Source: Voacanga thouarsii (taxonomy: Eukaryota > Streptophyta > Magnoliopsida > Gentianales > Apocynaceae). Taken from it: a DNA stretch of 64,000 nt. The stretch lies in contig JANUWF010001497.1 in the NCBI GenBank assembly GCA_026120185.1, positions 3,460,501 to 3,524,500 on the forward strand, written 5' to 3'. Below are positions 58,821 through 64,000 of this stretch, piece by piece. The number at the start of each line of letters is the position of its first letter. Positions within the stretch are counted from its first letter, which is position 1. The translations under genes were made by a program, and so were the position numbers. The notes beneath the pieces were generated by a model. That model ran no database searches. It saw nothing but the letters and a program-made list of their open reading frames with translations, and was not told the DNA's origin.

Positions 58821-59262
58821 TATTAGGAATCCTTGTCATGCAGATATAAATTGCCCAGCAGAATAAAACCAAGAATTCCCACCGAGAATCTCATTTATGC
58901 GTAAAAAGGATTGAACGGTGAAGAACACAATACCTTACGTTGCATCTGGGAATGAAAATTTTTCCTTCTCTATTCATTTGTGGAGCAATCCAAGCAATGC
59001 CAAATAGATGAACAATCGCATGTCTTCTCCTCCGTTCCTTCCAAGTCACTAAATCTCAAGGTTAGAGATTTCTCTATCAGAAATCCACACAAGAATTGTG
59101 GTCAAGAACATGCGCAGGATTTTGTGCTAGCAAAATCACTTAGCAGCTAGGGTATATTCTATTGACAAGAAGACGTTTTTTGGGAAAAAAGAACTCTCCG
59201 TTTTTCTAAAAAAAAAAAACTTCCTATGTAACTTTCATAAATCATTAACCCACGAAGTGTAT

Positions 59263-59318
<56 letters not shown>

Positions 59319-60019
59319 CATTCATTATTTCAATAATCATAATCCATAGCAATCATGAATTCTTAATTACCAATTGTTATTATGATTTTTGTTAATTATA
59401 ATTTGACCACAAATTATAACTAATTATAATTTGACCACAACAACTTTTTCTTTTCACAATCAACCCAGTAATGTTATCAAATAATGACATGAGCACTCAA
59501 TTCTCTATTGTGTGTGACCTATTAGATTTTTCGGTCTATTGGTGGCAAAATATGAATAATGTAAACGTCTTTAGGATTAATAATCTTTAATAATTTTAGA
59601 ATTAACTTATTAATTCTAATAAGGATTGATTTATTTATTCTCTAATTAATAAATCCATATTAAGCAAATCATAAGTGGTATCTAGCAACACATCATGACC
59701 ACCCCAGGAGTCTAGGAAGTCAAGTGGCTTGAAATGAACCATTCAATAATAAATACAGTGCAATAAACTCCTTTCACCATATAATATCTCATTCAATTTG
59801 GAGTACGAAATTAGTGCCAACTCCCTCCAGAATATAAATTAATTCTCGTCAGAATATAGTCGTACTTGTATGAGGAACCCACTATTCTATATGTATAGCA
59901 TTTGGTAATTTTTGTAATACACAATCACCTTGGGCAAGGATTTCACGAGTAGTAATTCCAACAAGTAGCCATGAGATATTCACCTATACCCTTAGGAGTG
60001 GTAAATCCTTTATTGACCC
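58821..60019 (-). repeat. 5' LTR of copia element B, part
   Basis: It matches 9925-11108 of the 3' LTR and is interrupted after GACCC (60015-60019) by a gypsy LTR. The rest should lie beyond the window. It contains AC and AT microsatellites at 59278-59318. Confidence 0.9.
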
Positions 60020-60261
60020 TGTGAAACCTTAGTAAGACCAACCTTAGAGTAAGGGGGTGGGAATGCATAAAATGTTTTATTTCATGTTTAAATATGCTTT
60101 CATATGATTTTTATATGCTTTGAATGGGAGTTTATTGTTTTGAAGTTGTGTAGGTGAATGTTGTGTGAGAAGGGCAAAATGGTAATTTTTGCTCGAGGTG
60201 AAAATAGGGAGATAGCTTGTGGATTGAATAGAAAATAATTTTTCTAGTGAAAGTATCAATA

Positions 60262-60330
60262 AGAGTTGTTGTGGTTTAGCGGTTAGAGCTTTGGAATAAA
60301 TTATTGAGGTCTAAGGTTCAAAGTTCATCA
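60262..60330 (+). other. tRNA-like module in the LTR at 60020
   Basis: A box TGGTTTAGCGG (60272-60282) and B-like GGTTCAAAGTT (60315-60325), 43 bases apart, 252 bases from the LTR start. Confidence 0.6.
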
Positions 60331-60750
60331 TAGAAGCTTTAGCTTGAGTAAATTTTATTTTGCTTGGGAAAGGATGGTTTCTGCCTTAAGGGCCTAGATT
60401 AATGTGGTGATGATGTTCTAGGAGAGACATGATAGAAGTAATCTCATTCCACTCCTTTTACTCTTCTCGAAATTCTTATAGGGAAAATCATTCTTCCTTG
60501 ATCTTTAGTTTACCTTAGTTTCAACTCATTGGTTTGATCAAGATGTCCTAGCCTTTTTCTTTCCAGAAAATCCAGTGGAGTGCTGAGGTCTTTTAGGATC
60601 AAAATGTCTTGGCAAAAGACTTCTTTTGGTTTGGAAAATATGGTAGATTTGTGGAAAAATTCAAGAGGAAAATCCCTCTTGAAAGCTTGCTGAAATTTTT
60701 CCTCTATCGTAGTTCATCTATCTTCATGGAATGAGCTGAAATTTTCCAGC

Positions 60751-61158
60751 TTGTTGTACCTTCAAAAGGGTGAAAATTCTAGCTCACATTCCCTCCGAAA
60801 TGATACCAGAAAAATGGTCTTTAGGATCAGTTTGAAACCTGAAAGTTTTGGCCCAATTTCGGACTGCTCAAGCTGGAGCAAAACAGGAAAAATTCCTGTA
60901 CGAAAATCAACTTTGAGAGCTCCAAACCAAGCTGTTTTCTCCCAGATTTTGTGCAGCACCTTAGCCATGTTTTTCCTCCATAAAGAAGGCTGGAAACCAG
61001 CCTTGAATACACCTAAAATCACCTTCAAAACTCGCTGCAAAATGGCTCTAAACAGCAGACGAAAATCTGCCAGAAAAATCACTGTGCAGCGAAAATTCTG
61101 TGCAGATTTTCGTCCAGCTTGTTTCCTATCTCTCTTCCAGCCAAAACACCAACCTTAA
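60751..61158 (+). other. Sense ORF in the LTR at 60020
   Basis: 135 codons in sense orientation, the longest version of the LTR ORF also seen in S2 (48581-48925). From MVFRISLKPES to SLFQPKHQP the two align without gaps, differing at roughly one residue in six by eye. Ser- and Lys/Arg-rich, with no transmembrane segment or known motif recognised. Confidence 0.4.
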
Positions 61159-64000
61159 TCTGTCAAAACCTCCCTTAAACCTCCATCAACAGAGCTCCAT
61201 TGATCCCCTTGAACTTCTGCACGAAATTCCAGTAATGGCTGTCCGAAAATCCCTCAACCAAATCCCTGCAATTTAGCTTGAATACTTTCCAAAATTTCAG
61301 CCATCTTGTTTAACAACTTTCCATAAAAATTTGCTCAATTGATCAGACATCTTCTCCACCATTGTGCACCTTGGTTTCGGCCATCACAAGCCTCCTTTAA
61401 CCGGCCTTAATTCCCCAGAAGAGCTGCACAATCCAGTCGGCCATAGGAGACTTCAAGCTGTTCAAACAAATCAAGATATTCTTAGGATATCTACTTTCCA
61501 AATTTACTTCCCAAAAATATTCTTCAAGGATTGTAGCAACTAACCTTTCCTTCTCCCTTCCAAATCAGAGAATCAACTCCCTAAACCCTACTAGAATTCG
61601 GCCAGGCCTATTCCCACAAAAAAATCGGCAGCTGCAAACCATCTCTCCCTCTCTCGATTTTTTTTTCCTTCAAGCATCAAGAACACACACACACACTACA
61701 CCAAGAACACCCACTTCTTCTCTACACCTAATACCCCTCCAAACCACCTCAAACCCTCATGAAAATCTCCAGATTTAGTCTACTCATTGCTGTGAATCCA
61801 TCAACACCATTATTAACATCAAACTCCTCCAAACATCTTGCTACTTCGGATCAAAGAAGAAAATTCTGAACAAGAACATCTTCAAGGTAAATTCACTCTA
61901 TCAACATCATCCTCTTCAAACTTGATCTCTAGTGAGAATCTATATAAATAATCATGCTAATGACTTCTTCTCTCTCTCTCTCATTGACCGAAATTCCCTC
62001 TCTTGGCCGAATGGTCTCTTCCTCCATGACCATGCTTTCGCCACCTTTCTTGAACAAGATTAGCCATCTAGGAGTTAAGATCTTCTCTAAACTCCTTCAA
62101 GTCATTCATCAACCGAGTAAGTACCTTCAATCCTCTCTTTAAACTTTAGAATCATGTCTCTAGGTTGATGTTGTGAGAAGATGAATGGCGATGGGTTTGT
62201 GTATGTGTTGTTGTCGAGATTGAAGCATGAGTATATGGATGATTGTGAAGGAGATGGGATTTATGCATGGAAGGAGTATATTGGTGGATTGAATGATGAG
62301 TTGAGGTTTGATGCATGTCATAGGTAGTATTTGTGATGAAGCATGCTAGAGATTATGTCACCATTAGTGAATAGGATTTATATGCATGATTATATTTTGA
62401 AGCCATGATCATGTTTATGCTAGTAGAGGTTAAAGCATGTCTTAATAAATTTAGATTTATGCCTATGTGTAAGATTTGGATGATTTGATGAATTGAAGGA
62501 TTGAGTATGTTATTGATTATGGTTGACCATAGAATCTTGATCATGATCTAGTTGTCCCTAAGAAAATTTTATTTCATGAATAAAATATTTACTAATAATT
62601 TTTGCTAGAGAATTTCGAAAATCCTAGGAAGGGTAGATTTGGAATTATAATATATGTAAAGGATATTTTAGTCAAATAAATAATAACTTTTCTAGAAAAT
62701 AAAATAAATAAATATTATTTAAAATAAAGAAATTAATTAAAGCCTTTATGGAAAAGATTTATACTTAATAAAATAATTACTAAATCAAAACCCTTAAGGA
62801 TTTACTTATTATTTTCCAAGAAAGACTTATTAAATTTAATCTTAACTAGTTTTAGCTATCAATTATTTTCTAACAACTAAGCTATCATTAAATCACTATT
62901 TTACCTAGTTACACCTATGACTCCTGATCAAATAAACTCTAAATTTTCCTTAACAAGATTTAAACTTTCAACTTATTAGAATTTATTTCCTAATCCATTA
63001 ATTATTTTAAATAACAAATTAAACTGAGCTTATAAACCTATTCAATTATTGTTTTGCCTTAAAGCTTGGGACACTAGGATTATGGTAGTAGTGAATTGAG
63101 TTGATTTAAAATTGAGGAAGTGGCTTGTGGCTTGAATCTGATTAAGATTTGTATTTGTCCATGTGGGGTTAGGTCAGCTGTTCGAGACCTTGTTGTTGTG
63201 AGCAAGAATCAGGTAAGCTCCTGCATAAAACCTGATTGATGTGAAATGATTTCCTTATGGCAAGCCAAATGTGGAGTGCAAGGACACTCGGTTATTTGAA
63301 AGCAATTGAGGGTTGAATTCATCATTAATTCCAACGCTTAAATTATTTAAAAGTCTTTGAACAGATTTTTCCAAACTTGAAACTCTTTCTAAAACTAATT
63401 TCTCCCAAAGCTTTGGAAACCCTCAAATTGTTATTTTCATGAGGCATAATGCTTTGTTCATTTTATCCCAAGTGGGGAATGTCGTTGAGTACTCAATAAG
63501 GGTGGACTACTAGGACTAGTCTTTGAAGGGTTAGGGTAAGTCTCTCGGCAAGTGGCCACCTCTGAGGGGTGAGTCATTCTCGGATAAGATGCCAGTTCCA
63601 GTGAGTCGTGCCGGTCCGAGCTAGCAGTTTATTTTGTTTCAGTCAAGTGACTGTGTTTTTGCCGGAATGGACACCCGGCGGTTGTTTGGGTATAGAGAAG
63701 GAGGAGTATCTTACCCAGTAGGCCGATCACCTACTTTTTGTCAGTCTGCACAAAGTGTTAGGCATTCTGACCGGTTATGGGGCCCAACGTGTGGTAACCC
63801 ATATCCCTTTCTTTCGAGTGGTTGATTTCATTACTTATGTATGGCTAGAAGAGCCAAAACGCCACTCATGCTTTTGACTAATGTTTATTGCTTGCCAATG
63901 TTTCTCTTATAAAGATTTCACACTTTGCATCCACGAACTGTTTCCACTAAACACCCAAAGCACACAGGACTTACTGAGACTTCTGTCTCACCACCTTTTA

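Larger units (their letters stand above)
9925..64000 (-). mobile_element. Copia element B (Angela-like), host of the nest, extends past window
   Basis: The parts, in plus coordinates, are: 3' LTR 9925-11672, pol remnant 11673-12711, [inserted element A and its contents 12712-58195], leader 58196-58807, primer-binding site 58808-58820, and 5' LTR from 58821, interrupted at 60020 by another gypsy LTR. Both LTR copies share long blocks, for example CACCGTTCAATCC read on the - strand and the stretch around the AC microsatellite. The element ends TGTTAG...CTAACA. LTR starts reading TGTTAGTGTTGTGCCCTAG resemble the Angela/BARE-1 lineage. Gag, protease, integrase and the N-terminal RT are absent. 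The simplest reason is a deletion that also removed the end of element A (see findings). Confidence 0.75.
60020..64000 (+). repeat. Gypsy LTR of the S1/S2 family, + orientation, cut by window edge
   Basis: It starts TGTGAAACC and TAGAGTAAGGGGGTGGG and is the reverse complement of S1/S2 along its length. Landmarks are the tRNA-like module (60262-60330), the sense ORF (60751-61158), a TC-rich microsatellite position (about 61970), and the single TATGGGGCCCAACGTGTGG block (63776-63794). The end at 64000 corresponds to S2 position about 45379, so about 300 bases are missing. Whether it is a solo LTR or the 5' LTR of a complete element cannot be told. Confidence 0.92.

Noticed and set aside
1..64000. 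Any non-transposon system such as a defence locus, biosynthetic cluster or integrated virus
   Set aside because: Tiling accounts for nearly every base as LTR-element DNA; no other protein family or operon-like order is visible.

Overview
This window is plant nuclear DNA made almost entirely of retrotransposon sequence. I found no intact host gene, rRNA, tRNA gene or CRISPR array. The pointers to a seed plant are Ty1-copia relics of two kinds (Angela/BARE-like and SIRE/Maximus-like), Ty3-gypsy chromoviruses (Tekay-like, integrase with a C-terminal chromodomain) with LTRs of 3-4.6 kb, and primer-binding sites of the TGGTATCAGAGC type used by plant elements primed by initiator tRNA-Met. All coding regions carry stops or frameshifts, so every one is listed as a pseudogene.

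The left arm (1-9924) holds three old layers: a decayed copia integrase/RT/RNase H with its 3' LTR (1-4386, + strand); a decayed SIRE-like gag-pol plus a downstream ORF remnant (4387-9703, + strand); and a fragment of an Angela-type LTR in + orientation (9706-9891).

From 9925 to the right edge is one nest of elements, readable because target-site duplications (TSDs) and empty sites survive. Layer 1 is copia element B (- strand): 3' LTR 9925-11672, pol remnant 11673-12711, then its leader, primer-binding site and 5' LTR far away at 58196-60019. Layer 2 is gypsy-like element A (+ strand), inside B's RT: 5' LTR 12712-15787, under 1 kb of interior (15788-15987 and 55040-55798), truncated 3' LTR 55799-58195. 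Layer 3 is gypsy element G1 (- strand, 15988-55039, TSD ATTCC), inside A. Layer 4 is gypsy element G2 (- strand, 31126-51882, TSD ATTAA), inside G1's 5' LTR. Layer 3 also received a 4.5-kb solo gypsy LTR (S1, 18075-22598) and a 1.7-kb solo copia LTR (24844-26562, TSD TCAAT). Layer 4 received a 2.0-kb solo copia LTR (33804-35842) and a 4.6-kb solo gypsy LTR (S2, 45076-49721). A further + strand gypsy LTR (60020 to beyond 64000) sits in B's 5' LTR. Together these pieces tile the whole window.

G2 is the best preserved element: gag with two CCHC knuckles, protease, RT, RNase H, integrase and chromodomain are all readable, with a modest number of stops and frameshifts. G1 is much more degraded and has lost most of RNase H and integrase. 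Features beyond a routine transposon description are a tRNA-like A-box/B-box module in all five LTR copies of the G2/S family, an acidic ORF remnant between primer-binding site and gag in both G1 and G2, lineage-specific minisatellites in the LTRs, and a probable deletion that fused A's 3' LTR to B's leader. All lengths and comparisons were made by eye; no alignment or database search was run.
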